64,000 nt of DNA from Cymodocea nodosa. Taxonomy: Eukaryota > Streptophyta > Magnoliopsida > Alismatales > Cymodoceaceae. Position numbers and translations under genes: made by a program. The notes beneath the pieces were generated by a model. It had not been told where the DNA came from and did not search any database. It saw only the letters and a list, made by a program, of their open reading frames with translations. The DNA lies in NCBI GenBank assembly GCA_036874045.1, contig CM072336.1:20269001-20333000 (forward strand). Direction: 5' to 3'. Below are positions 10,202 through 22,374 of this stretch, piece after piece. Position 1 is the stretch's first letter. Each line of letters starts with the position of its first letter.

Positions 10202-12618
10202 CTAAGTAAAGCTCGAGTAGTCCTCTACTCTTACTTCTATAATTCCAAAGGAGCTTTTTGGAATGTTCAGAATAGGTCTAAGCCTTTGTCCATTTACTTT
10301 AAATATATTCTGATTTTTAGGATTTTCAATTTCAATTGCCCTATAGGAATAAATATTTCAAATTATGTAAGGTCCTGCAAATCTACATCTTAATTTTCCT
10401 GGATGGTTATGAAGTCTAGTCATGTAAAGATACACTTCTAGTCCTATTTCAAAAGTTTTTGGAATAATTTTCTTGTCATGTCAGAACTTCATTTTTTCTT
10501 TTTCTTTTACAATTTTCGAATAAACTTCATTTCTAAATTCTTCTAATTCAATCAATTGCATTTTTCTATTTTCAACAGCTTGATTTACATTGGTGTTCAG
10601 AGTTTTTAATGCCCAATAAGCTTTATGTTCAATTTCAACTGGTAAATGACAACTTTTTCCATATACTAGTCTAAAAAGTGATATACCTAAGCTTGTCTTG
10701 TAAGTAGTTCTATAAGCCCAAAGTGCATCTATTAATCTATTAGCCCAATCTGCTCTAGTAGGATTTACTACTTTTTCTAAGATTAACTTAATTTGTTTGT
10801 TTGTACTTTCTACTTGTCCACTTGTTTGTAGATGATATGATGTTGAAATTTTGTGGTTTACTCCATATTTCTTCATTAAGGCTTCAAAACTTCTATTACA
10901 GAAATGAGTTCCTCAATCACTAATAATAGCTTTAGGTATTTCAAATCTAACAATTATATTAGTTCTTATAAAATTTATTACCAGTTTGTTGTCATTAGTT
11001 TTTGTAGGAATAACTTCTATCTATTTAGATACAAAATCCACCCCTAACAATATATAATTAAATTGATTAGACATAGGAAATGGACCTATAAAATCTATTC
11101 CCCACACATCAAAGATTTCAACCTCAATAATAGGGTTCAGAGTCATCATATTCCTCTTTGATATTCTTCTTATTTGTTGACATCTTAAAACACTTAAGCA
11201 GTATTTATGAGCATCTTTGAATAGTGTTGGCCAATAGAATCCACATTGTAGAATTTTAGCAGTAGTTTTCCCTGAACCAAAATGTCCTCTACATGCTTGG
11301 TCATGGCAGAAAGAAAATATACTCTGATATTCAGTTTCTGGAACACACCTCCTTAAAACCAAATCAAGGCATTTCTTAAATAAGTATGGGTCTTATCAAT
11401 AGTAATATTTTACTCTTGAAAAGAATAATTTCTTATCCTATCTATTCCAATCTTTAGGTGTTAAACCCATAACTAAGTAATTAACTATGTTTGCATACCA
11501 AGACATTGTGTTTATGATCGTTAACTGTTCATCAAGAAAATTATCCTTAATTTTAATATTTGATTTTTCTATTTGTAATCTTGATAAATGATCTGCTACT
11601 ACATTCTCACAACCTTTTTTATCTTTAATTTCTAGATCAAATTCTTGTAATAATAATATCCACTAGATCAATCTAGGTTTAGTCTCTTTCTTTGCTATTA
11701 GGTGTTTTAAAGTTGAATGATCCATGTATTCTATCACTTTAGCTCCAATTAGATGTGATTTAAACTTCTCTAAGGCAAACACAACAGCTAATAGCTCCTT
11801 TTCAGTTGTTGTATAGTTAACTTGAGCATCATTTAAGGCTTTGCTTGGATAATGAATCACTCTAGGAGATTTTTCTATCTTCTATCCCAACACTGCTCCT
11901 ACAACAAAATTAGATGCATTGCACATTAATTCAAATGGATGGCTCCAATTAGGTGCTTGTATTATAGGAGTTGAGATTAAGCTAGTTTTAAGCTTGAAAA
12001 ATGCTTCTTTGCAATTTTTATCAAAGTTAAATGGGACATCTTTTAATAAATTAGTTAAAGGTTTAACTATTTTGTTAAAATCTTTAATGAATCTTCTATA
12101 GAATCCTACATGTCCTAGAAATGATCTAACATCTTTTACTGATTTAGGTTCTGGTAGATTAGAAATTACTTCTATTTTAGCATTATCTACTTCTAGCCCT
12201 TTCTTTGAAACAACATGTCCTAAGACTATTCCTTGTTTAACCATGAAGTCACATTTTTCCCAATTTAGAATTAGATTTTTTTCCACACAACATTTTAATA
12301 CTTGGCCTAAATTGTTTAAACACACTTCATATGAAGTTCCATACATAGTAAAATCATCCATAAATATTTCTAAAAAATCTTTAGTCATTCTAGTCATACA
12401 CCTTTGAAAGGTACCTTGTCTATTGCATAATCCGAATGACATTCTCTTAAAAGCATAAGTTTTATTAGGACATGTGAAAGTTATTTTCCCTTGATCCTTT
12501 AATGCTACTAGAACTTGGTTATCTCTTGAATACCTATTTAGGAAACAAAAATATTCTTGCCCTACTAATTTCTCTAGCATTTGGTCTATAAAAGGTAAGG
12601 GATAATGATCTTTCCTAG
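10202..12618 (-). pseudogene. pol: GypA2 pol: RT core, RNase H, integrase
   Basis: Read leftwards. Reverse transcriptase 11882-12618 has the FMDDF active-site box (12340-12360 region) and the usual SFLGHVGFYRRFI segment. RNase H follows at 11663-11880, then integrase. The integrase has an HHCC-like zinc finger near 11160-11300 (HDQACRGHFG and CQQI), a DDE core beginning VWGIDFIGPF, and the E-bearing TSGQVESTNKQ near 10800-10840. The C-terminal chromo-less tail ends at a stop at 10202. Damage: the RT motif A aspartate is Asn (FCFLNRYS; GypA1 has FCFLDRYS), the RNase H segment reads LMCNASNF where GypA1 has LMCDASDF, and several stops interrupt it, including TAG for Gln after VGAVLG. It is inactive as it stands. 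Continuity with the RT N-terminus is broken by the solo LTR at 12619. Confidence 0.85.
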
Positions 12619-14413
12619 TGTTTAGAATGAAAAAGTGCATATTATTAACGGTTAAATGATGGTTAATTGCATAATATTTAGCTTATCATATGAGAATTAA
12701 GCTATTATGTTATAATTGCACTGTTATATGCTTTAATTGAAGAATCTGCTTAATTTTGGGGAATTAATGTTAATTTAGTACATTTATGAACTGTCGGTAA
12801 ATTGCAGGCTGTGAAATTCTTAAGTATCCGAAAATGCATCTGAGCATTGGATAGTTATACCTGTAACTCTCCGAAATGTTATTTTATGTTTAAACTGCTG
12901 TTGACACGTGTCGAGAGCTGGTAGATTTACTTAAGTTATAACTCGTTAAGTTAGCATAACTATACGCATTGAGTTACATGAATATACACTAAGGTAACGC
13001 GTTAGGTTAGCGGCTTATTTCTTTATTGCATGTATTTTATAGTTATTTTCCAAAATGCCACTATAGCAGTTGTAGGAACAGACAGTTGGAAGGAAAAACC
13101 ACGTTTGCACGTATCACGCAGGAATTCAATCGCACAGGGAGAAAGAAATCATCGCCGTTGATCTGAAGGAAGGAAATCCAACCGACCATTCAAGCAGAAG
13201 CAGTTACCACTGAAGAAATATAAAAGAAAAGAAGAAAAAAAGAAGAAGGTGTGATCGATGGATAGCTAGTGTATACAGAGGAGGAGCACCGAGCTTTCTG
13301 TAGACAGTATCGGCGATTCTCCGAAGTATCACACCAACCATCGTATCACCACCATAATCACCAATCATCGGAGGTCTGTGAGGATACTTGCCTGATGTCG
13401 GGTCGATTCCGAGCCAAATATAGTGCCTGACAACCACTGTGAGGAGTGATCGCGTTGCGGGAAGGGAAGACATTTTCACCAAGCGCCGACTCATATTTCA
13501 GGAGATAGTAAAGCTTTTAGCCTTGGCTTCGGGTTGATGCCTGTATGCTGAAGAGGAGATCATCTTGCAATTCTGGACTCGCGATTCTATAGGGAGAGGA
13601 GACAGAATTTTAAGTGGTTAAATTTTCAATGGTGTAATCGCGTTGCAAGTAGTGTCGGAAGTATTTACTGTCAAGTGAAATTACTTTACATTTCACCTTT
13701 CGCCCATCACATCAAAACAAAAATACCAAAAATAATTTATCTTTGTTTGTATGTTGTATTTGAGTGTTGTATTGTTGGTGTTGTATCGTGATTAATGTTA
13801 TATGTATCAGTTTTATGATTGTTTTATGTAAGTTTTAATTTTACAGTTTACTAAAATTGGTTCGTACAAAACAACTTAAAGATTTTAATGGTTACTATTT
13901 GAATCATCTGAATGTTAGTATTGCATAATGATAAATCCAATGTTAACTAGCATTAAAAAGCTTAATTGATGTTATTTACAATCTATGGAATCGCCCAATG
14001 GTTGGCCGAATTCCTCTGTAATTAGCAATATTATAAAGAAGAGACAGACTCGTGGAGTTAACTTAAGTCCACGAGGATAGTCCGTTGAGTTATCCATAAC
14101 TCAATGAACTTAGTCCGTTGAGTTAACTGTAACTCAACGGAGTGCTTATTGAATATAAATTTGAATTATTCACAATCAAACATTTCTTAAATTCATTAGC
14201 AATTCCCTGTGGGATCGACCTGTACTTCCACACTGATACAATAGATACTGTGCACTTGCAGTTAAAGTACAAATTGGAATTTATATCTAAATTGTATTAA
14301 AGGTTGTTTGTTTACTTCTAAAAGAAAGAATAGGCATAAAGATAAATTAACTAGGTAAAAATAGAAGTAACAAATCCAAGTTTTTCTAGTGTAGTGCTGG
14401 GAAAACACGAACA
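12619..14413 (+). mobile_element. GypA solo LTR in RT, TSD CCTAG
   Basis: 1,795 bp, TGTTTAGAATG...CGAACA, with perfect target duplications CCTAG (12614-12618 and 14414-14418). The interrupted RT frame is recognisable on both sides. It contains short type A hairpins (12820-12900), the antisense ORF (13204-13494) and type B hairpins (14040-14150). Confidence 0.95.
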
Positions 14414-15600
14414 CCTAGTCACAGCATTCAGATTTCTATAGTCTATATACACTCTCCAGCTTGATTGAATTCTAGTAGGTATCAAGTCCTGACTTTCATT
14501 CCTAATAACTATTAGTCCTAATTTCTTAGGAACTACATGGATTGGACTAACCCATGTGCTATCAGAAATCAGATAAATTATGTCATTATCTAACCATTTC
14601 ACTATTTCCTTCTTGACTACTTCTTTAAGGTTTAGATTTAATCTCCTCTCAGGAATTCTAACTAGTTTAACATTCTCTTCTAAATATATGTAGTGACAGC
14701 ATAAAGTTGCACTTAACCCTTTTATATCAGTCATAGTCCATCCTATTGCTTCTTTATAAGTTTTTACTACATCTTTTAATTTAGAAATTTGATCCTCTTT
14801 TAAATTTGAAGCAATAATGATTGGACATGTTCATTTTTCTTCTAGAAATATATAGGTTAATTTAGGAGGTAAATGTTTTAAATCTAAATGCTGACCATCA
14901 GAAGCTAGAGCTCCTAATCTAACATTTTCGTCTTCACTATTAAACTCTTCTTGATCTCCTTCTACATCTATGCTTTCACTTACTTCTAAATTTTTAGAAT
15001 TTAGTTGCCTATTTAATTCTTCTTGAATCACATCATCTAGCATATCTCCCTCATCCTCTAAAAAGTCTATAGTATGTAAGGACATTTCTAACTCCTTAAA
15101 CTTTTCTGGTTTGAAAATGTTTAAATGAGTATCCTCATTACCATATGCTAACTTCATCATTCCAGTTTTACAATTTATAACAACCCTTGATGTTGCTAAG
15201 AATGGTCTTCCCAAAATTAAAGATGTATCACGATTCTAATGCTTAATTTGTTGGGAATCCAAAATCACAATATCAATGAGATATTTGAAGTTGTTGATTT
15301 TAATTAGGGTATCCTCTATTTTTCCCTTAGGGTATCTTATACTTCTATTTGCTAATTGAATGACAGTCCTAGTAGGGATTAAGCTTCTAATCCTAAGGAT
15401 GCAAATATATCACTTGACATAGCATTTATACCTGCACCTAAGTCTATTAAGGTTCTTTCTAAAATGGTATTTCCTATGGTGCATGATATAACAAGGATTT
15501 CAAGATTAGATAACTTTTTAGGAATTTATGGTAGAAATAGGGAACTACTTTGCTCAGCTAAAAAGACTTTTCTTAAAACTTTTCGCTATCTTTTCTTAGT
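14414..15600 (-). pseudogene. pol: GypA2 protease and RT N-terminus
   Basis: Aspartic protease followed by the beginning of reverse transcriptase. The protease active-site block reads LIDLGAGINAMSSDIF near 15380-15430, and GRPFLATSRVVI follows at about 15200. A Glu-rich linker (14831-15214) connects to the RT fingers at 14414-14734 (WVSPIHVVPKK and WRVYIDYRNLNAVTR). A stop near 15238 and a frame change near 14830 break the frame. This segment is the part deleted from GypA1. Athila-type elements encode gag-protease-RT-RNase H-integrase in this order. Confidence 0.8.
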
Positions 15601-16147
15601 ACACTAATCCTTAACAAATTTAGCACAAGGTGACATTTTCTACAATAAGACTAACAAAGGAATGTTAACTTGTACTTTTTCAAATATTTCTTTAATTTTT
15701 TCTTGTTTTTTAGGAAATGTTTGTTGTAATTTTTCAGGATAGGGTGCTAATGATTGTGATTTACAAGATTCTTTTTCTTTCATTTGATCATTTTTAATCT
15801 CATTTTCAGATTCAGATTTTTCTTCATTAATTTCTACATTTTCAGATATTACATTTTCATTATCATTTTGAATTTTGTTCTTATCCACCTTCATATTACT
15901 TTCTCTTTGTATTCTTGGTGGTATGTCAGTTCTAGATCTTAATGTTATACATACATCTTCTAGATTTTCATTACTTTCATGATGTTCTTGTATTTCATTT
16001 TCATGATTATGATTTTCAATTGTTTTTAGTTTTAAATTACATTCTTTAAATTCTATTGCATTGGTGTTTTCTTTTGTTTGTATGTCTTGTAAATTATGCA
16101 AATTTGTAACATTAAGGTTTTCATTTGTGTTTCCCTGTTGCATAATG
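15601..16147 (-). pseudogene. GypA2 ORF1 C-terminal part
   Basis: Open from 16143 to 15640 (MQQGNTNENLNV start is internal). The beginning aligns with the end of the GypA1 ORF1 (MQQDNENYNVINLHNL). It is Asn/Glu-rich, with the VCITLRSRTDIPP box that corresponds to the TLRSG-type box just before protease in Athila gag. The upstream half, with the zinc finger seen in GypA1, is missing: ORF1 is joined at 16147/16148 directly to LTR-like sequence, with no primer site between, which implies a deletion. Confidence 0.65.
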
Positions 16148-16277
16148 TTTGGGTTGTTAAGTTAAATCTTAAACTTGTATAATTTGTTTTTATGCTTATA
16201 TTAATAATTACTTTTCGAAGTAAACAAACAACCTTTTACACAAATTAGATATTAATTCCAATTTATATTTTTAACTG
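16148..16277 (-). mobile_element. Diverged GypA-type LTR 3'-end fragment
   Basis: About 130 bp, TGTTTGGG at its outer edge on the plus strand, ending ...TTTTTAACTG. It parallels the first ~155 bp (plus strand) of the adjacent LTR at 16278 but is clearly diverged. It appears to be an older LTR, cut where GypA1 starts. The continuation that should begin AACTG on the far side is not found at 30523. Confidence 0.6.
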
Positions 16278-18526
16278 TGTTTGGTTTTCCCACCACTACA
16301 CTAGAAAAACTTGGATTTGTTACTTCTATTTTTACTTAGTTAATTTATCTTTATGCTTATTCTTTCTTTTAGAAGTAAACAAATGACCTTTAATACAATT
16401 TAGATATTAATTCCAATTTGTACTTTAACTGCAAGTGCACAGTGTCTATTGTATTAGTGTGCAAGTACAGGTCCATCCCACAGGGAATTGCTGAAGAACT
16501 TGAGAACTGTTCGTTTGTTAACAATCAAATTGATATATTCAATAAGCTCTCAATTGAATTACAGTTAACTCAACGGACTAAGTTCGTTGAGTTATGGCTA
16601 ACTCAACGGACTAACCTCGTGGACTTAAGTTAACTCCACGAGCTTGTCTTTTCTTTCTAATACTGCTATTATAGAGGAATTCGGCTAACCATTGGGCGAT
16701 TCCATAGATTGTAAATAACATCAATTAAGCTCTTTAATGCTAGTTAACATTGGATTTATCATTAAGCAATATTAACATTTAGATAATTCAAACAGTAACA
16801 ATTAAAATCTTTAAGTCATTTGAACGAACCAATTTCAGTAAACTGTAAAACTAAAATAAACATAAAACAATTACAACACTCACAAAGATAACATTAATCA
16901 CGATACAATACAAACAATACAATACTCAAATACAACATACAAACATAGATAAATTGTTTTTGGTATTTTTGTTTTAATATGAACATGGAAATGGGCGAAA
17001 GGTGAAATGTAAAGTAATCTCACTTGATAGTAAATATTTTCGACACTACTTGAAACGCGATTACACCACTGAAAATTAAACCACTTACAATTCTGTCTCC
17101 TCTCCCTATAGAATTGCGAGTCTAGAATTGCAAGATGATCTCCTCTTCAGCATACAGGCATCAACCCGAAGCCAAGGCTAAAAGCTTTACAATCTCCTGA
17201 AATATGAGTCGGCGCTTGGTGAAAATGACTTCCCTTCCCGCGTCGCGATCACTCCTCACAGTGGTTGTCAGGCACTGTGTTTGGCTCGGAATCGACCCGA
17301 TATCAGGCAAGTATCCTCACAGACCTCCGATGGTTGGTGATTATGGTGGTGATGATGATGGTTGGTGTGGTACTTCAGAGAATTGCGACGTCGATCCTCC
17401 TCTACACACATTGTCCGCCCATCGATCACACTCTTCTTCTTTTTTCTTCTTTTCTTTTATATTTCTTTAGTAGTAACTGCTTCTATTTGAATGGTCGGTT
17501 TGATTTCCTTCATTCGTATCAACGGTGATGATTTCTTTCCTTGCGCGATACGTGCAAACGTGTTTTTCTCTTCCAACTATTTGTTCCTGCAACCACTACA
17601 GTGGCATATTAGAAAATATAAAGAAATAAGATGCTAACATAACGCGTTACCTTAGTATATATTCATGTAACTCAACGCGTACAGTTATGCTAACTTAACG
17701 AGTTAAACATGTGCATCTCACGTGATATACTAAAGCATTTAAATTCAACACGTGCATAAATTTAACTATCCGATGCTCAGGTGCATTTTAGATATTTATA
17801 AATTTAACTATCCGATGCTCAGATGTATTTCGGATAGTTACAAATAACTCACCGATATATAACTTAAGTAAATCTACCAGATCTAGACACGTGTCAACAG
17901 CAGTTTAATCATAAAATAACATTTCGAAGAGTTACAGGTCTAACTATCTGATACTCAGATGTATTTCGGATAGTTATAGATAACTCACTGAAAATCCACT
18001 GAAGTCACTTTCCCAGAACATGACATGTGTCCTCAGCTATTTTATAAATAATAAGAGATTTCAGAGAGTTACAGGGATAACTATTCGATGCCTAGCTGCA
18101 ATTTTGGATAGTTATAGATAACTCACCGAAAGTTCACTTAAGTCATTCATTATGGTTTCGACATGTGTACTTTAGGAAATAATAAAATATTTTCTCAAAA
18201 CATAACCATTCAGTAATTTAAACATAACTATCCGATACATGTTCGGTCTGTTAAACATAACTGTCCGAATATGTTCGGTATGTTAAACATAACGGTCCGA
18301 AATATCAGAAAATTTGGATACTTAAGAATTTCACAGCCTGCAACTTACCGACAGTTCATAAATGTACTAAATTAACATTAATTTCCCCAATTTAAGCAGA
18401 TTCTTCAATTAAAGCATATAACAGTACAATTATAACATAATGGCTTAATGCTTATATGATAAGCTAAATATTATGCAATTAACCATCATTTAACCATTAA
18501 TAATATGCACTTTTTCATTCTAAACA
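16278..18526 (-). mobile_element. GypA1 3' LTR
   Basis: 2,249 bp, bounded by TGTTTGGTTTTCCC at 16278 and CATTCTAAACA at 18526 on the plus strand. It contains type B hairpins (16555-16640), the antisense ORF (17204-17470) and a type A array (17700-18330) with CACGTG/CATGTG boxes near 17891, 18028 and 18160. It is longer than its partner, partly through a local duplication near 17757-17840. Confidence 0.93.
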
Positions 18527-18548
18527 CTTCCCCCATACCTAAATTTTG
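18527..18548 (-). other. Polypurine tract of GypA1
   Basis: On the minus strand AAATTTAGGTATGGGGGAAG runs directly into the LTR start TGTTTAG. This is the expected plus-strand primer position. Confidence 0.85.
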
Positions 18549-20309
18549 TTAGACCCTTAGAAAACTAAGAACTAATTAATTGGTCTTTAAAAAAGTGCTA
18601 GAAATAATTCTTCCCCTTTGTTTTTCTTCTGTTTAGCTTAAAAATATATTCTGTATGTTTCAGTAATCAACCTACAAATATACTTAGAATATATGTAAAT
18701 TATATACAAAGTATATCATCATCACATAGGTGTTAATTATATTATCGTTTGTTCTTCTTTTCATCATCTGTCATCTTGAATTTTCCAATAAGATTTCTAG
18801 AAAAAATTTCAACAACATACGAATCAAAGTACAATCCAATTCAATTTGATTAAAACAAGTAGAATAAAAATTGTATCTCCATTAAACAACTTCAAAAGTC
18901 AATTCTAGATTCATATTACAGCAATTCTAGATAATAGAAAAATATACTCGATTCATAAGATATCTGTATTTCACAAAACACTTGTATCTTTTCAGAACAA
19001 TATATATATATTTTATTTATTATTATTATTATTATTTTTTTCGTCCTTTAAAAGTTAATTTAACAAGCTTGAATCATACAAGAGCTTTCTAATGTACCCA
19101 TGTAACGAGCTTTCAGTCAACAAACCCAGATCTGATCAGGATCTTAGGTTGCTAGATTTCAAGAGTCCTTGTTTAGGTCAACAATCTTTATATACCTATC
19201 TGCTCAAGTACAAAAGGCTCGTGATAAAACAAGTCAATAAACTCTCAAAAATTTTTTTTTTTTTTTTCTTTTTCTTTCAATCAAACTACAAACACAAAAC
19301 AAAACATTAATCACATACTATATATGTATGTATTTCATTAATATAGATGCAGTAAAACACCAATCTCATATAGTTCTACTTCTATCATTTACTGAAAATA
19401 TGAATACATAACAATAAGCTCATACTTTTTCTGTAGTTTAATAAGATCTACACATAAATCATTCTACAAGTTCAATCAGTTAAATTAAATGTATCTTTAA
19501 TCATATGTGTTTCATTTAATCTAGAATTCACATCTCAGCTCTTTCAGGACTTTAGATAATTTACTAACTTTTTTCATTAAACATTCTGATTTCATTTTAA
19601 AATCGTGAAACTGTTAAACTCATGAAATTCAGAAAAAACATAAGATACTATATCTAGATTTGCATAAATAGTAAATTCAATAGCATCTTATATAGCCTTC
19701 TAAGTATAACATTCAAGCAGTTTATAAAAAAATTTACAGTCTCATTTATTGGATAGTTACAGCAAGTTCATAAAAATTTTCAATTTCCTCAAAACTTTGC
19801 AATCCATTTTAATTCCTTTAATTAACAAACTTACATAGTTGTTACTTCAATTACCTCCCCCCCCATACCTACATTTTGCATTGTCCTTATTGTAAAAGAT
19901 TTGACAATAAGTACAGTAATTGTAGCAGGCATGAATACAGTTTTGCTTGATTTAAAATTCAGGATGAGTAATTAGTTACATACCTTGTTTCATTTGTATC
20001 TCCTTCTGCATATTCTGATTTTTTGATTTTGAAAAACTTTTCATTCATAGATAAAAGCAAAATATAAAACCAAATAACATTTAACAGATATTAATAAATC
20101 AGTGTCTTGTGTAGAACCCAGGCTCCTATACTTTTGGTGGCTAACAAGCAAGCTAGTTGGTTTCCCAGAATAGATACCAACAAACTGGATTGATATTTTG
20201 TTTTGTTTGTTTTTTTTTATAAAATGAACATGAAAACTTCAAAATTCCTTTTCTTTTTTCTAAAAATTAATGCAGAATACACACAACATTAAACACACAA
20301 AATCACAAC
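18549..20309 (-). other. GypA1 3' noncoding region with internal second polypurine tract
   Basis: About 1.76 kb of AT-rich sequence without a supported gene. At 19853-19885 the minus strand reads ATGTAGGTATGGGGGGGG, preceded by GGACAATGCAAA. This is a second polypurine tract resembling the terminal one. GypB has the same pair (54973 and 56130). A T/TAA-rich stretch lies near 19000-19030 and a T-run near 19250-19280. Confidence 0.6.
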
Positions 20310-21475
20310 TTAAGAACATGATTGAAAAGTAGAAACAAATGGAATAAATGTATCAGTCCAAGCAAACTTTTTAGGCATAGTTCTTCTTGCTATTAATTTT
20401 GTTTTAATGCATTTCTTGTTCCTTCTTAATTTGTAAACATGTAATATATTATAAATTCCAAATACAAGTGATTTACCATTAATGATATGCAATGCAGAAA
20501 GGGATCCTTTTTGGTTCGAGGGTAATGTAGCAGTTTCTATTTCTACATCTATTTCAATATACTCCTCTTCCCACTTCCATTCATTGATGTCTTCCATAAT
20601 CCATATTTGAAATTTCATCAGTTCCTCCCACCATCTTATTAGACATAAAGTAGGATCATCTTCTTCATTATACAACATTCCTATTTGAATTTCATTAAAT
20701 TCTGCAGATGGTGGTTTAGCTATTTCACTTGGTACAGGTAAGATTTCTATATATTCATCATAACTGTCTATGCTCACTATGTATAAATCAGATCCATATG
20801 CTATTAATATCTCTGTGACTAGATATATATATCCATCAAGTATGACATATTTTTGGTTAATTAATGATTTCTGTCCTAGATATATCATAATATTTTCATT
20901 CCAAGATCTGTTCAGAAAATTATACACACTTAAGCGTAAATCTTCACCCCAATTTCCTGTAGGTCTCAAATAATATAATTTTTCAAGAATTGCTGAATTT
21001 TTATCAGAAAATATTAAATTTGACCCACAATTTACAGTTGGTGCTTCAAATCTATTAAGTCTTCCTATATTCCATTCTTCTCCTGTTATAGGATTTCTTA
21101 TCAAAATATCAGGTAATAATAAACTTGCATACCTTGGTCTCGTCTTGTATATAATTAATCCTTCATCTATCCCATAATATGATTTATTCCTTCTAATGCA
21201 TTAGGTGGAATTCTAGTAGTTTCTTCCATAGCCAGATATTCATGGGTATTTGAACTACGATTAAATGACCTCCATATGAATCCATCTCTAATCTTAGTCA
21301 TTTTCGCAGCTTGTAGTCCTTGAAAATATTTTTCTTCAATACAATCTTTAATTTCTTTTGATACACAACACAACCTATACAGATCTTTATTTGATAAATT
21401 ACTTAGTACTTCCCTTAGTGCATCCAACGATAATTGCATCAATTCCATTTGTTGATTCAGTCTGAAGCTTTCCAT
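20310..21475 (-). pseudogene. F-box / F-box-associated ORF carried by GypA1
   Basis: About 388 codons in two overlapping parts: 21475-21167 (102 aa) and 21104-20310 (264 aa, open upstream to about 21165 in that frame), joined by one frameshift near 21175. Residues ~15-50 form an F-box (LSLDALREVLSNLSNKDLYR, then CCVSKEIKDCI), the segment that binds Skp1 in SCF ubiquitin ligases. After a short linker come F-box-associated features: DEGLIIYKTRP, then ILIRNPITGEEWNIGRL, and a long beta-rich region with Trp-Glu repeats (WWEEL, INEWKWEEEY). The C-terminal 264 residues contain no stop, in contrast to the accessory ORF next door with ten. It lies inside the element, 900 bp after the accessory ORF and 1.8 kb before the 3' LTR. 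Host F-box genes are the likely source; no intron was seen. The target and any function for the element are unknown. Confidence 0.75.
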
Positions 21476-21769
21476 TCAATAAATATTTGTTGTCGGATGA
21501 AGTTGAATCAGCTGCTTGTCCTTCTAGTTCCTCCAACGCATTCTCCTTTCTTTTAAAAGTGTTGGTAACTCGTAAATAACATTCTGTTTTATATATATAC
21601 TACACATCCATAAAGTGAATAAATCTCGTTGCAAGTACGTGGCTTGCAACGTGCATCGTGGTACCTATTTTTATGGGTACGTGTACTACTACTAATTTCA
21701 AATTTTGGTAACCGCTAAACCGGCGAAGTTTCGTTTGTGGTTAAAAGAATAACCGTTCTGCTTAATCCA

Positions 21770-21955
21770 CGAAGTAACCTCGTTGAGTTACAGAAAACTC
21801 AACAGAACATAGTCGGTTACTATTGCTAACTCCACAGACTAACTTTGTTGAGTTACAAATAACTCAACAGAGTAATCTTATATTATATTACTGACCTCGT
21901 GGAGTTACGTTTAACTCAACGGACTTACTTCATTGAGTTAACACTTGGCAACTTC
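21770..21955. repeat. Hairpin array type B upstream of F-box ORF
   Basis: Three or four inverted repeats (CGTTGAGTTA, TTGTTGAGTTA or CGTGGAGTTA facing TAACTCAAC) lie 300-480 bp upstream of the F-box ATG at 21475. The rest of 21476-22374 is AT-rich spacer collinear with 4458-5426 in GypA2. Possible promoter array. Confidence 0.75.
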
Positions 21956-22374
21956 TAAGTTTTATTCTCGTAAGTTCCTCTCTGTTTTTTTTTCTTTTTC
22001 ATTCTGCTAACTGAAATAAAGTTAAATCTATGTCATTAATGCATCATTTTGATTAAAATTCATTTAAATCTAAACCTCCTATAAAGATTTAACTTGCAGG
22101 TCATTTTATGTTATGCAGAATTTACATTTTACCTTACAACATGTAGAAATTTTTAAGCAGTTATCTTGTCATTCAGCAAATTGTAAATCGGTTACATATT
22201 CATTCATAAAGTTCCACAATGACATAATATTTAATAAATTCCATTCATTTCACATCCAAAACATGTATGAAAATTGCATCTGAAAAAAATTACATTCATT
22301 AATATGAATCAATTACATTACAAGTACATCATACAATTTCATACAATTTTATACAAATAGACGAACAATACAAT

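Larger units (their letters stand above)
4458..16147 (-). mobile_element. GypA2: internal region of a Ty3/gypsy Athila-like element
   Basis: Order on the minus strand is ORF1 (16143 leftwards), protease, RT, RNase H, integrase, spacer with repeat arrays, accessory ORF, spacer. It is collinear with GypA1 (16278-30523) from ORF1 to the accessory ORF, and it retains the protease/RT N-terminal segment that GypA1 lost. It is interrupted by solo LTRs at 7032-8870 and 12619-14413. The left end is a junction to gag near 4450. The right end is a junction of ORF1 to an LTR-like fragment at 16148. Neither LTR nor primer site of its own is intact. Confidence 0.8.

Noticed and set aside
19092..19310. Small ORF in the GypA1 3' region
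   Set aside because: Ends in a phenylalanine run from a T-tract; no homology recognised and no copy elsewhere in the window.
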